Assembly: GCF_000621845.1 (NCBI RefSeq)
Contig: NZ_JHXF01000006.1
Location: 1-64,000, forward strand
Source: Ruminococcus flavefaciens MA2007
Lineage (GTDB): Bacteria; Bacillota; Clostridia; Oscillospirales; Ruminococcaceae
Length of the DNA: 64,000 bases
Direction: 5' to 3'
Shown piece after piece: positions 24,348 through 32,490 of the stretch. Below the pieces are notes generated by a model. The model did not search any database. It had not been told where the DNA came from and saw only the letters and a list, made by a program, of their open reading frames with translations. The number at the start of each line of letters is the position of its first letter. Positions within the stretch are counted from its first letter, which is position 1. The translations under genes and the position numbers were made by a program.

Positions 24348-25781
24348 ATGAAATTTTGGTTTATTACAGGCTCCCAGTTCTTATACGGCGAGGAGACTCT
24401 CAGACAGGTAGACGAGGATTCAAAGAAGATAGTTGCAGGACTGAAGCTGCCTTTCCCTGTTGAGTACAAGAGTACGGTAAAGACAGAAAGAGAGATCGAG
24501 CGTATCATCAAGGAAGCCAACTATGATGACGAGTGCGCAGGAATCATCACTTTCTGCCATACATTCTCGCCCTCTAAGATGTGGATAAACGGACTTGCAC
24601 TTCTCCAGAAGCCATGGCTCCACTTCCACACACAGTTCAATGAGACTATCCCAAATGAAGCTATAGATATGGACTACATGAACCTCCACCAGTCCGCTCA
24701 CGGCGACAGAGAGCACGGCTTTATCGGAGCAAGACTCCGTATGCCGAGAGCTGTCGTTGCAGGTCACTGGCAGGATCCCGAGGTACAGGCTAAGATAGCA
24801 GAGTGGCAGCGTGCCGCTGTAGGCGTTATGTTCAGCAAGAGCCTGAAGATAGTTCGTTTCGGCGACAATATGCGCGAGGTAGCTGTTACCGAAGGCGACA
24901 AGGTAGAGGCACAGCTGAAGCTCGGCTGGCAGGTTAATACCTTTGCAGTAGGCGACCTTGTTGAGATAATGAACGCTGTTACAAACACAGAGATAGACGC
25001 TCTCATGAAGGAGTACGCTGAGCTCTACGACTACAAGAAGGAAGACGAAGAGACTATCAGATATCAGGCTCGTGAGGAGATAGCTATCGAGAAGATACTT
25101 GTTCGCGAGGGCGCAAAGGCATTCTCCAATACCTTTGAGGACCTTCACGGCATGAAGCAGCTCCCGGGACTTGCTACACAGCACCTTATGCACAAGGGCT
25201 ACGGCTTCGGCGCAGAGGGTGACTGGAAAACAGCAGGCATGACAGCTATTGTCAAGGCAATGTATCCCGACGGAAATACTTCATTCATGGAGGACTATAC
25301 ATACGATTACAAGCAGCAGCTCATTCTGGGCTCACATATGCTGGAGGTTTGCCCCTCTATCGCAGCTGACAAGCCTCGCATAGAGGTTCACAAGCTGGGT
25401 ATCGGCGGCAAGGAGCCCCCTGCAAGAATAGTATTCGAGGGCAAGGCAGGCTCTGCAAAGGCTCTCTCCCTTATCGATATCGGCGGAAGATTAAGACTTA
25501 TCTCACAGGACGTTGAGTGCGTAAAGCCATTCCAGTCCATGCCGAATCTCCCTGTTGCAAGAACTATGTGGAGACCTGCGCCTTCATTCCTTGAAGGTCT
25601 CGAATGCTGGATAGTTGCAGGCGGAGCTCATCATACAGTGCTCTCCTACGACATATCAGACGAAGCTGTAAGAAGCTTTGCACGTATCATGGGCATCGAG
25701 CTTGTTGTTATCAACAAGGATACAACAGTGAACGGTCTCGAGCGCGATATCATGATCGGAGATGTTATCTATGGACGTTAA
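24348..25781 (+). CDS. araA: L-arabinose isomerase
   Basis: 477 aa. Begins FWFITGSQFLYGEETLRQV, the family N-terminus. It shows CAGIITFCHTFSPSKMWINGL and PWLHFHTQFNETIPNEAIDMDYMNLHQSAHGDRE regions typical of AraA, with manganese-site Glu and His residues in the central and C-terminal parts. The length is slightly under the ~500 aa of E. coli AraA, as in Clostridia. It converts L-arabinose to L-ribulose in the cytoplasm. Fourth catabolic-operon step in gene order; its 3' end overlaps the araD start by 11 bp. Confidence 0.96.
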   Translation: MKFWFITGSQFLYGEETLRQVDEDSKKIVAGLKLPFPVEYKSTVKTEREIERIIKEANYDDECAGIITFCHTFSPSKMWINGLALLQKPWLHFHTQFNETIPNEAIDMDYMNLHQSAHGDREHGFIGARLRMPRAVVAGHWQDPEVQAKIAEWQRAAVGVMFSKSLKIVRFGDNMREVAVTEGDKVEAQLKLGWQVNTFAVGDLVEIMNAVTNTEIDALMKEYAELYDYKKEDEETIRYQAREEIAIEKILVREGAKAFSNTFEDLHGMKQLPGLATQHLMHKGYGFGAEGDWKTAGMTAIVKAMYPDGNTSFMEDYTYDYKQQLILGSHMLEVCPSIAADKPRIEVHKLGIGGKEPPARIVFEGKAGSAKALSLIDIGGRLRLISQDVECVKPFQSMPNLPVARTMWRPAPSFLEGLECWIVAGGAHHTVLSYDISDEAVRSFARIMGIELVVINKDTTVNGLERDIMIGDVIYGR

Positions 25782-26457
25782 GGAGCTGAAAGAACGTGTC
25801 CTGAAAGCAAACCTGCTTCTCCCGAAGTACGGTCTTGTTACCTTTACATGGGGCAACGTCAGCGAATACGACAGAGAATCGGGACTTATCGCCATTAAGC
25901 CCAGCGGCGTCGAGTACGACACCATGACGGCTGACGATATAGTTGTCCTGACGCTTGACGGCAAAAAGGTAGAGGGTAAGCTCTCTCCGTCAAGTGATAC
26001 ACCTACACATCTTGAAATTTACAGGAACTTCAACGGCATCTGCGGAGTAGTCCACACCCACAGCCGCTATGCAACATCATTTGCGCAGGCTTGCATGGGC
26101 ATACCGCCCCTCGGTACTACTCACGGCGACTACTTCTACGGCGAGATACCCTGTACACGCGAGATGACAGACGCAGAAGTAAACGGTGAATACGAGCTTG
26201 AAACAGGCAAGGTCATCGTTGAGTGCTGCAAGAACTATGAAAATATCCCTGCGGCTCTTGTTGCCAATCACGGTCCATTCGTGTGGGGCAAGGACTGCAT
26301 GGAGGCTGTGCACAATTCAGTGGTGCTGGAGGAGCTTTCCGCTATGGCGTGGATAACAAAGACTCTCCGCAGCGACACTCCGAATATGCCGCAGCGACTG
26401 CTTGATAAGCATTTTTTCCGTAAACATGGTGATAATGCCTATTACGGACAAAAATAA
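25771..26457 (+). CDS. araD: L-ribulose-5-phosphate 4-epimerase
   Basis: 228 aa from ATG 25771, inside the end of araA; CGGAG lies about 9 bp upstream (an in-frame ATG at 25762 is less well placed). Class II aldolase/epimerase family: VTFTWGNVSEYDRESGLIAIKPSGV near the start, and zinc-binding histidines in VVHTHSRYATSFAQA. It converts L-ribulose 5-phosphate to D-xylulose 5-phosphate, feeding the pentose phosphate pathway. Last gene of the arabinose operon; a terminator follows. Confidence 0.95.
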   Translation: MDVKELKERVLKANLLLPKYGLVTFTWGNVSEYDRESGLIAIKPSGVEYDTMTADDIVVLTLDGKKVEGKLSPSSDTPTHLEIYRNFNGICGVVHTHSRYATSFAQACMGIPPLGTTHGDYFYGEIPCTREMTDAEVNGEYELETGKVIVECCKNYENIPAALVANHGPFVWGKDCMEAVHNSVVLEELSAMAWITKTLRSDTPNMPQRLLDKHFFRKHGDNAYYGQK

Positions 26458-26504
26458 ATTTTAAAGACCTCACTTTTAAAAAGGATTTTTCTCTCCAATT
26501 ACCG

Positions 26505-26542
26505 AAAAAAGCTCTGTTTTGTAATGAAACAGAGCTTTTCTC
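26505..26542 (+). terminator. Terminator of the arabinose operon
   Basis: AAAAGCTCTGTTT-TGTAATG-AAACAGAGCTTTT then CTCGTT, a 13-bp perfect stem. The T-tract is short and the A-tract on the other side makes it potentially bidirectional. Confidence 0.85.
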
Positions 26543-26574
26543 GTTGTAGTATGTATAAAAGGCTGCCTTACCAA

Positions 26575-26802
26575 AGAAAGGGATTCCAAAGGGACTGTGT
26601 TCCTTTGGCAGAGTGACTCCCCATAAGATGGGGAGATGTCCGAAGGACAGAGGGGACGTACCGGTAAGGTCAGAGGCGGCGCCTCTGGTGGGGTGTGGGG
26701 CAAAGCCCCGCAGTTACAAAGCGCTCCGCAAGGGTGAATTTCAAAAACAGTCCGGTGGACTGTTTTTGAAAGAGGGACGCCCTGCAAGAGAGGGCGTCCC
26801 TT
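26575..26802. repeat. Chain of six consecutive hairpins
   Basis: Fills the rest of the 361-bp gap. In order: CCAAAGG..CCTTTGG (26586-26608); the 50-nt module in inverse orientation (26612-26658); CAGAGGC-GGC-GCCTCTG (26671-26687); GGGGCAAAGCCCC (26697-26709); TTTCAAAAACAGTCC-GGT-GGACTGTTTTTGAAA (26739-26771, perfect 15-bp arms); and GGGACGCCCT..AGGGCGTCCC (26774-26800). The last can terminate coaX on the minus strand. No gene. Confidence 0.75.
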
Positions 26803-26818
26803 AAATACTATAAGCTTT

Positions 26819-27589
26819 TTATTTCTTATTCTTCTTGTAAATAATAGCAAGTCCCTTGATAAGAAGATTATTGTCAAGGATAATTTTTCTCTTGCACAGC
26901 GGTACTACCAGCTCGGAGAGACCTCCTGTAGCAACGGCGGTGCATTTCTCGCCAAGCTCCTCCTCGATACGGTCAATGATACCGTCAAGTGCGCTTGCAT
27001 TTGAATAAAGGATACCGCTCTTTAAGCAGTCGATAGTGTTTGTGCCGATAACGTGTGCAGGCACCTCAAAATTTACCTTGGGGAGCTGTGCAGTACGGGC
27101 TGTAAGAGCGTCGGCAGCTACCTTCATGCCTGTGAGGATAAGTCCGCCGCGGTAATTTTTCTTGCTGTCAACAACTGAAAGAGTTGTAGCAGTTCCCATG
27201 TCGATGATGATAAGAGGCACAGGGTACTGATTTATAGCTGCAACAGCGTCTACTGCCTGGTCGCTTCCCAGCTGTGCAGGGTTGTCGATAAGGATATTGA
27301 GTCCTGTCTTTACTCCCGGACCTGCTATCATTACGTCAACGTCAAAGAGCTTGCGTATCGCTTCTTTTACAGTGTTTGTCACCGAGGGAACAACAGACGA
27401 CATGATAGCGTCATGGATATCCGAGGTATTGAAGCTGTTCATCTCCAGTATCGTCCTGATAAGTACAGCGTATTCTGCGGCAGTCGCATTGTGGTTGGTG
27501 CTTATGCGCTCAAAGAGCACTACCTCGTCATTGTCGTCAACACAGCCGAAAACGATATTGGTATTTCCGATGTCTACTGCTAAAAGCAT
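26819..27589 (-). CDS. coaX: Type III pantothenate kinase
   Basis: 256 aa. Begins MLLAVDIGNTNIVFGCVDD, the CoaX phosphate-binding loop. It shows PGVKTGLNILIDNPAQLGSDQAVDAVAA with the catalytic Asp, and IIIDMGTATTLSVVD. Length and motifs are standard. It phosphorylates pantothenate as the first step of coenzyme A synthesis; type III enzymes need a monovalent cation and are not feedback-inhibited by CoA. Last gene of a three-gene minus-strand run after the esterase gene (18-bp gap). Confidence 0.95.
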   Translation of the reverse strand: MLLAVDIGNTNIVFGCVDDNDEVVLFERISTNHNATAAEYAVLIRTILEMNSFNTSDIHDAIMSSVVPSVTNTVKEAIRKLFDVDVMIAGPGVKTGLNILIDNPAQLGSDQAVDAVAAINQYPVPLIIIDMGTATTLSVVDSKKNYRGGLILTGMKVAADALTARTAQLPKVNFEVPAHVIGTNTIDCLKSGILYSNASALDGIIDRIEEELGEKCTAVATGGLSELVVPLCKRKIILDNNLLIKGLAIIYKKNKK

Positions 27590-27607
27590 ATTGTATCTCC
27601 TTTGAAA

Positions 27608-29125
27608 TTAGTATTTGTCCGTGCGGAAAGGCGGCAGGGGCAGGTCGTTTATGCCGAAAAGTCCCACATCTGCGTAATTTGTCCACTTGTATCGTGCGGC
27701 GGCAGGCATTTTCACCTTGTCGCTGCGAAGCTCGATATAGGGCAGTCTCACCGTTGCCTTTGCAGGGTAATAAACGCCGTCCTCGCCTGCTATCTCGAAG
27801 CCGTCGAGACAGTGCTCGTCCTTGCCGCCAAGTCCCATTTCGCAGTTGGTCAGGTGTATCAGCATGGCGTTTCCGATGACCTCGAAGTTATCGTACATAG
27901 GCGGCAGGGAATCGCGGCGTGTGATGACCTCATAGACCTCGCTCATAGCTTGCAGATAGAGCCTGTGAGCTACCTGAGACTTGTCTGTGGGGTGGATATT
28001 GTTCAGCTCTCCGCAGTCAAGACAGACTGCAAGACCTGTGTTTTTCACGCTCTTGAAAACGTTCTCCTGAGCCTCGCGTATCAGCGCCCAGCTCTTTGTG
28101 TCGGGATCGTCTATATATCTGAACATGGGCAGCTGCACTATCATAAAGGGCAGCTCCTTGTCTTTCCAGAGGTCGCGCCAGTTCTCAATAAGGAGCTTCA
28201 GAAGAACTTCGTAAGTGTTTGGACGGTGGTCGTCGGATTCGCCCTGATACCACAGCACGCCTGCAAGAGTATAGGGAGCGATACGCTTCACCATAGTCTC
28301 ATGGAGACCGCAGGGGCGCATGGGGTTCTTTATGCTGTGAGGACCGGGGTAGCGGTTCTCGCCGCAGTTTTTCAGCACCTCGTCCCACTTTGCTTCTGGA
28401 TTCTCGGCGCAGAATTTTATCATGCGCTGCTCCCAAGCCCACTGATATGTGCTGTACTCGTCGTACTCGGCTATCATTTCCTCGTCGGACTTGCCCTTGA
28501 TAGCTTCGTCGTATTCGTCAAGATATGGGCTAAGGCGCTTGTCGCAGCTGAGATAATCGCGGCTTATCCACGCAGAAGCCGAGGAGCCGCCCCAGTTGCA
28601 GCCGATAATGCCTACGGTAACGCCCAGCCTGCGGCTCAGCTCCCTTGCAAAGTAGTAGCCTACAGCCGACCATGCTTTTGCGTTATCGGGAGAGGGAGTG
28701 CGCCAGCAGCTCTCCTTTTCGGCTTGTTCAAGCTCATCACCGAGCATTGAGCACTTGGGAGTATAATAGAATCTGACGTTCTCGCTGTAGCAGCTCGCCA
28801 GCGCCGCAGCGCCCTTGCGCTCGTGCTGGAGCTCGAACTCCATATTGGATTGTCCGCCTGCCAGCCATACCTCGCCTATGGCAACGTTGTGGAATACCTT
28901 TTTCACAGCGCCGCAGGATATTTCCAGAGTACATGAACTGTACTCCTTTCGCGGCGGCAGGACAGCCTCCCATCTGCCGTCCTTGACAACGGCGCGGGCA
29001 AAGCTTTCAAGCTCGGGTATGCGGACGGTTATTATCTTTTCGTTTTTGCTGCAAGTGCCGAAAACTCGGATATTTCTGTTCCTTTGCAGCACCATGTTAT
29101 CGCTGAAAACAGCAGCAGCCTTCAT
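27608..29125 (-). CDS. Sialate O-acetylesterase-family carbohydrate esterase
   Basis: 505 aa. N-terminal beta domain (MKAAAVFSDNMVLQRNRNIRVFG) precedes an SGNH-hydrolase core: nucleophile in VWLAGGQSNMEFE (Ser ~93), VGIIGCNWGGSSASAWI, GVLWYQGESD and, near the C-terminus, a catalytic Asp/His segment NIHPTDKSQVAHRL. This is the SASA/DUF303 family, active on O-acetyl groups of sialic acids or plant polysaccharides such as xylan. No signal peptide, so the enzyme is cytosolic and would act on imported acetylated oligosaccharides. That fits a plant-fibre or gut bacterium but the substrate is inferred. Confidence 0.88.
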   Translation of the reverse strand: MKAAAVFSDNMVLQRNRNIRVFGTCSKNEKIITVRIPELESFARAVVKDGRWEAVLPPRKEYSSCTLEISCGAVKKVFHNVAIGEVWLAGGQSNMEFELQHERKGAAALASCYSENVRFYYTPKCSMLGDELEQAEKESCWRTPSPDNAKAWSAVGYYFARELSRRLGVTVGIIGCNWGGSSASAWISRDYLSCDKRLSPYLDEYDEAIKGKSDEEMIAEYDEYSTYQWAWEQRMIKFCAENPEAKWDEVLKNCGENRYPGPHSIKNPMRPCGLHETMVKRIAPYTLAGVLWYQGESDDHRPNTYEVLLKLLIENWRDLWKDKELPFMIVQLPMFRYIDDPDTKSWALIREAQENVFKSVKNTGLAVCLDCGELNNIHPTDKSQVAHRLYLQAMSEVYEVITRRDSLPPMYDNFEVIGNAMLIHLTNCEMGLGGKDEHCLDGFEIAGEDGVYYPAKATVRLPYIELRSDKVKMPAAARYKWTNYADVGLFGINDLPLPPFRTDKY

Positions 29126-29161
29126 GGTGATTCACCTCAGTTCATTGAAAGTCGTGGTGGT

Positions 29162-30106
29162 TTATTTGAATGAGAGCGCGCCCGAATTCTCCATAGCCTT
29201 GAGGAGCATGAAGCGCGTTTCGTCGCGGCATTCGGGCTTAGCCATGTAATACATATATGTTTCGAGGACGTTCAGCGGACTTGCTGTTCGTCCCTCTATC
29301 TTGAACTGCTCAAAGCCCATAGGCACGTATTTCTCCCAGATATCGTCGGGAGAAATATGAGTGCGGAGTTTTTTTATCTCAAAGAGACCTCTCTGTGAAT
29401 AAGGACAGTCGCGGAAGTTATCGGGATCGTATTTTGATGAGTCAAAGGGGAGATTCGGGTATTTCTTGATGTGCTCGTTGTAGGCTATCTGCTGAACGCC
29501 GATAGAGTGGTAATGAGCAGAACGGCGCGGACAATTCGGCTCACAGCAGGCATTTGACAGGAACTCGATACGCGGTCTGTCCGCCATAGGTATCTGCTCC
29601 AGCAGGTCGAATCTGTTGTTGAGGTCGTAGTCCATAACGACTATGTGGTAGTCCTTTTTCAGCTCGTCGAGAAGTCCCTCTATTGTATTCAGGCGCTTGC
29701 AGGTGGAGCTTGTCAGCTTGTATTTCGGGAAATTCCTGCGGATATAGTCCTCCAGTATGGGAGACATAACGATAGCCTCGTTGAGTCCGTTATTGGCTAA
29801 ATTCAGCACCATATTGCAGAACTGGTCGCTGAGGTGCTTTTTTTCCAGTGCAGGATTTGTGAAGGTGAATCTCAGGGGAATGCTCTTTTCGTTGAAGGTC
29901 TTGATGACGCTTTTCACGAAGGTCTTGTCACAGACGCCGCCCTGAGTTCTGCCGCCGTTCCAGATAGACGGCGGAAATACGCCGTAGAACGAAGCTATCT
30001 CAACGCCCTCGCGGAAGAGGTCGGGACGGCGCTCCAGAAGCTCTGCAAAGAGCAGGTTAAGCTTGAAATTTCCCGAAAAGTCGGGCAGATGAAAACGTAC
30101 TCGCAT
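29162..30106 (-). CDS. U32-peptidase-like TIM-barrel protein
   Basis: 314 aa, cytosolic. The overall pattern resembles U32-family proteins (collagenase-like; RNA or quinone hydroxylation enzymes with an Fe-S cluster): LRFTFTNPALEKKHLSDQFCN, then IEFLSNACCEPNCPRRSAHY with three close cysteines, and FEQFKIEGRT, a typical C-terminal U32 strand. A cysteine-bound cluster is possible. It starts at ATG 30106 behind AAGGAG. It lies 36 bp upstream of the esterase gene, so it is probably cotranscribed with esterase and coaX. The precise function is not known. Confidence 0.6.
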   Translation of the reverse strand: MRVRFHLPDFSGNFKLNLLFAELLERRPDLFREGVEIASFYGVFPPSIWNGGRTQGGVCDKTFVKSVIKTFNEKSIPLRFTFTNPALEKKHLSDQFCNMVLNLANNGLNEAIVMSPILEDYIRRNFPKYKLTSSTCKRLNTIEGLLDELKKDYHIVVMDYDLNNRFDLLEQIPMADRPRIEFLSNACCEPNCPRRSAHYHSIGVQQIAYNEHIKKYPNLPFDSSKYDPDNFRDCPYSQRGLFEIKKLRTHISPDDIWEKYVPMGFEQFKIEGRTASPLNVLETYMYYMAKPECRDETRFMLLKAMENSGALSFK

Positions 30107-30124
30107 AGTATTCTCCTTAAATTA

Positions 30125-30330
30125 TGATAAGTTGAAAGTTTATAGTGTAGAGTTGAGAGTTATGGTGTCGCCTGCGGCGACGGATTCAAATTGTAGGGGC
30201 TGATGCCTAACAGGCACCCATACCCTCTGTCGCTTTGCGACATCTCCCTACACTGTAGGGAGTCACCCACATCAGCCCGTGATTTATTAAACGGGGCGAT
30301 GTAGGCATCGCCCACTACAGGCTAATGGCT
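30125..30330. repeat. Repeat cluster: AACTCTCAA tract, GTAG hairpins and 50-nt module
   Basis: GTTGAAAG..GAGTTGAGAG (30131-30160) is followed by a GTAG-headed hairpin unit (GTAGGGGCTGATG ... CATCAGCCCG, 30193-30279) whose loop contains the 50-nt module (30221-30267). A second unit follows (GGGGCGATG..CATCGCCC-ACTAC, 30293-30318). Fills the 257-bp gap between U32-like and hydE genes; no gene seen. Confidence 0.75.
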
Positions 30331-30363
30331 AACGGCTTCAAATTTTGCCTTGCAAAATTTGAT

Positions 30364-31401
30364 TTAATCTATGCAGTCTCCGCGCTCCTGCGCTATCTCG
30401 TAGCCTGCGGACTCTATTCTCCTTTGCAGACAGAATCGGCACTCTGCGGCTTCTTCGCCTGTGCAGATCTTATTGTCGTAGAGGTCGTACTTCTTGCGCA
30501 CCATAACAGGCGAAAGATTGGGCATTACAACGTTACAGCCCGTTTGCAGACCAAGCTCCCTGCCGTTGGGAGCGATAGTTCCGAGAGCTGTCGTGGCAGG
30601 CAGTAGAACTTTCGGGAACATCAGTCTCAGTATGCCTAAAAGTCTCAGCGTGAGCTCAAGTGTGCCGCCTTTTTCCTCGGCAAATGGGGTTTTATGATGT
30701 GGGACGAATGGTCCTATGCCTATCATCTGGGGCTGGAGCTCCTGCAAGAATCGCAGGTCGGTTATGATGTGCTCTGTGGTCTGGAATGGAGCTCCCACCA
30801 TGAAGCCTGCGCCCACCTGATAGCCCAGCTCTTTCAGCTGAAACAGGCAGTCCTTGCGGTTTTCAAGGCTCATTTCCTCGGGGTGGAGCTTTGAGTAAAG
30901 CTCCTGCGAAGCCGCTTCGTGACGGAGCAGATATCTGTCCGCCCCTGCTTCTTTCAGACGCTTGTAGCTCTCATAGGAGCGCTCACCGAGGGACAGCGTC
31001 ACCGCGCAGTCGGGGTACTTTTCCTTTATCTCGGATATAAGGGGACAGAGGAAATCATCGGTGAAAAATGCGTCCTCGCCGCCCTGCATTACGAATGTGC
31101 GGAAGCCCAGTTCATAGCCGTTTTCACAGCATTTCAGTATGTCCTCACGGGACAGGCGGTAGCGGTCGGCTTCATTATTTCCGCGGCGGATACCGCAGTA
31201 AAGGCAGTTGTTCTTGCAGTAGCTGGAGACCTCGATAAGTCCGCGGAGAAAGACCTTTTTCCCGTAGCTTTTCTGCCTTGTCTCGTCGGCATATCGGCGG
31301 AGAAGCTCCGCTGTCTTCTTATCGTCGGTCTCGATGAGTTTTTTGAGCTCCCCGTCGGACAGGTCGCCAGTTTGGTACAGCTTTTCGACTAATTCCGTCA
31401 T
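30364..31401 (-). CDS. hydE: [FeFe]-hydrogenase maturase HydE, radical SAM
   Basis: 345 aa. The radical-SAM cluster motif CKNNCLYC (Cys62, 66, 69) is followed by GIRRGNNEADRYRLS, the HydE pattern. Further motifs are FRTFVMQGGED, ERSYESYKRLKEAGADRYLLRHEA and GIGPFVPHHKTPF. BioB-like barrel. It contributes to building the dithiomethylamine ligand of the H-cluster, so the organism probably makes hydrogen by [FeFe] hydrogenase. HydF and HydG genes are not in the window. It starts one base after the nadA stop, so it is coupled to nadA; both encode Fe-S proteins. Confidence 0.92.
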   Translation of the reverse strand: MTELVEKLYQTGDLSDGELKKLIETDDKKTAELLRRYADETRQKSYGKKVFLRGLIEVSSYCKNNCLYCGIRRGNNEADRYRLSREDILKCCENGYELGFRTFVMQGGEDAFFTDDFLCPLISEIKEKYPDCAVTLSLGERSYESYKRLKEAGADRYLLRHEAASQELYSKLHPEEMSLENRKDCLFQLKELGYQVGAGFMVGAPFQTTEHIITDLRFLQELQPQMIGIGPFVPHHKTPFAEEKGGTLELTLRLLGILRLMFPKVLLPATTALGTIAPNGRELGLQTGCNVVMPNLSPVMVRKKYDLYDNKICTGEEAAECRFCLQRRIESAGYEIAQERGDCID

Positions 31402-31402
31402 G

Positions 31403-32335
31403 TCAGCCGCCCAGCCTTATCATTTCGTCTATGCACTTTCTCGCCTGTGCGATAAGCTCGTCGTCCATGAGTATCTCAAAGGCTTCGCCGCCCTTGCCGC
31501 TGATTGCGAGGAGAGTGTTGTAAATATCGGGCAGAGTGGTCAGCTTCATATTGTGACAGACAAGGTCACGGCTCACGGGATAGAACTTCTTCTCGGGGCA
31601 GTCATACTGCAAGTGCTCCACGATAGAATTTTCAGTACCGATAATGAACTCGGTCTTGTCGGACTTCTTTGCAAAGTCCATGATACCTGTGGTAGAGCCC
31701 ACGTAGTCCGCAAGCTCAACTACCTTTGGAGTACACTCGGGGTGTACGAGGAAGAGAGCGTCGGGGTGCTCCTCCTTAGCGGCGAGGACTTCCTTTGCGG
31801 TTATCCTTGCGTGTGTGGGACAGCCGCCGTTAAGGAGCTTTATGTCCTTTTCGGGGCACTGCTTCTTTATGTAGTCGCCGAGATTGCAGTCTGGGATAAA
31901 GAGTATCTTGTCGTTGTCGAGCGCCTTGACGATACGCAGAGCGCTTGACGATGTAACGCAGACGTCGCAGACGGTCTTGAGAGCCGCAGTTGTATTAACA
32001 TAGGCAACAACGGTGCGGTCGGGTTCCTGTGCGCGGATAGCGCTGATGAGCTCCTTGTCCATCTGCTCAGCCATAGGACAGCCTGCGTGCTTGTTGGAGA
32101 GGTAAACGCGCTTCTGAGGAGAGAGCATTTTTGCAGTCTCAGCCATGAAATGAACTCCGCAGAAGAGGATATTCTCCTGTGATACGCCCTTTGCGTCAAC
32201 GCTGAGCTTATAGCTGTCGCCTACGAAATCGGCAACCTCGCATATCTCGCGAGCCTGATAGCAGTGTGCGAGAACTGCGGTGTTTGTTTCCTTTTTGAGC
32301 TGGATTATCTTATCCTGTAATTCACGAACAGTCAT
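31403..32335 (-). CDS. nadA: Quinolinate synthase A
   Basis: 310 aa. The triplicated NadA fold is visible in AVLAHCYQAREICEVADFVGDS, ILFCGVHFMAETAKMLSP and VTSSSALRIVKAL, with cluster cysteines in FCGVHF, the GGCPTH segment and further C-terminally. It makes quinolinate from iminoaspartate and DHAP for NAD synthesis, using a [4Fe-4S] cluster. NadB and NadC genes are not adjacent; the L-aspartate oxidase partner must lie elsewhere. RBS GAAAGGAAAA upstream. Confidence 0.95.
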   Translation of the reverse strand: MTVRELQDKIIQLKKETNTAVLAHCYQAREICEVADFVGDSYKLSVDAKGVSQENILFCGVHFMAETAKMLSPQKRVYLSNKHAGCPMAEQMDKELISAIRAQEPDRTVVAYVNTTAALKTVCDVCVTSSSALRIVKALDNDKILFIPDCNLGDYIKKQCPEKDIKLLNGGCPTHARITAKEVLAAKEEHPDALFLVHPECTPKVVELADYVGSTTGIMDFAKKSDKTEFIIGTENSIVEHLQYDCPEKKFYPVSRDLVCHNMKLTTLPDIYNTLLAISGKGGEAFEILMDDELIAQARKCIDEMIRLGG

Positions 32336-32355
32336 AGTTTTTTCCTTTCATTTAT

Positions 32356-32490
32356 CTTGTAGGGAGCGATGCCCACATCGCCCCGTTAAATTCCAAATCC
32401 AATCGGGCTGATGTAGGCATCAGCCCCTACAGCTAACGGCTTCTGATGTTGCTGTATTCTCGGACGCACAATGTGCGCCCCTACATTAAA
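32356..32490. repeat. Three GTAG-type hairpin repeats upstream of nadA
   Basis: GTAGGGAGCGATG..CATCGCCCCG (32359-32384), CGGGCTGATG..CATCAGCCCCTAC (32404-32430) and CGGACGCACAATGTGCGCCCCTAC (32460-32484). They fill the gap between tsaD and nadA. The first two face each other as an inverted pair. Confidence 0.75.

Noticed and set aside
27602-28750. 382-aa plus-strand open frame
   Set aside because: Antisense shadow of the esterase gene; the minus frame has clear family motifs.
8394-30267. CRISPR-like direct repeats
   Set aside because: Repeated motifs are dispersed hairpins with irregular spacing over many kilobases; no array of equal spacers and no cas genes.
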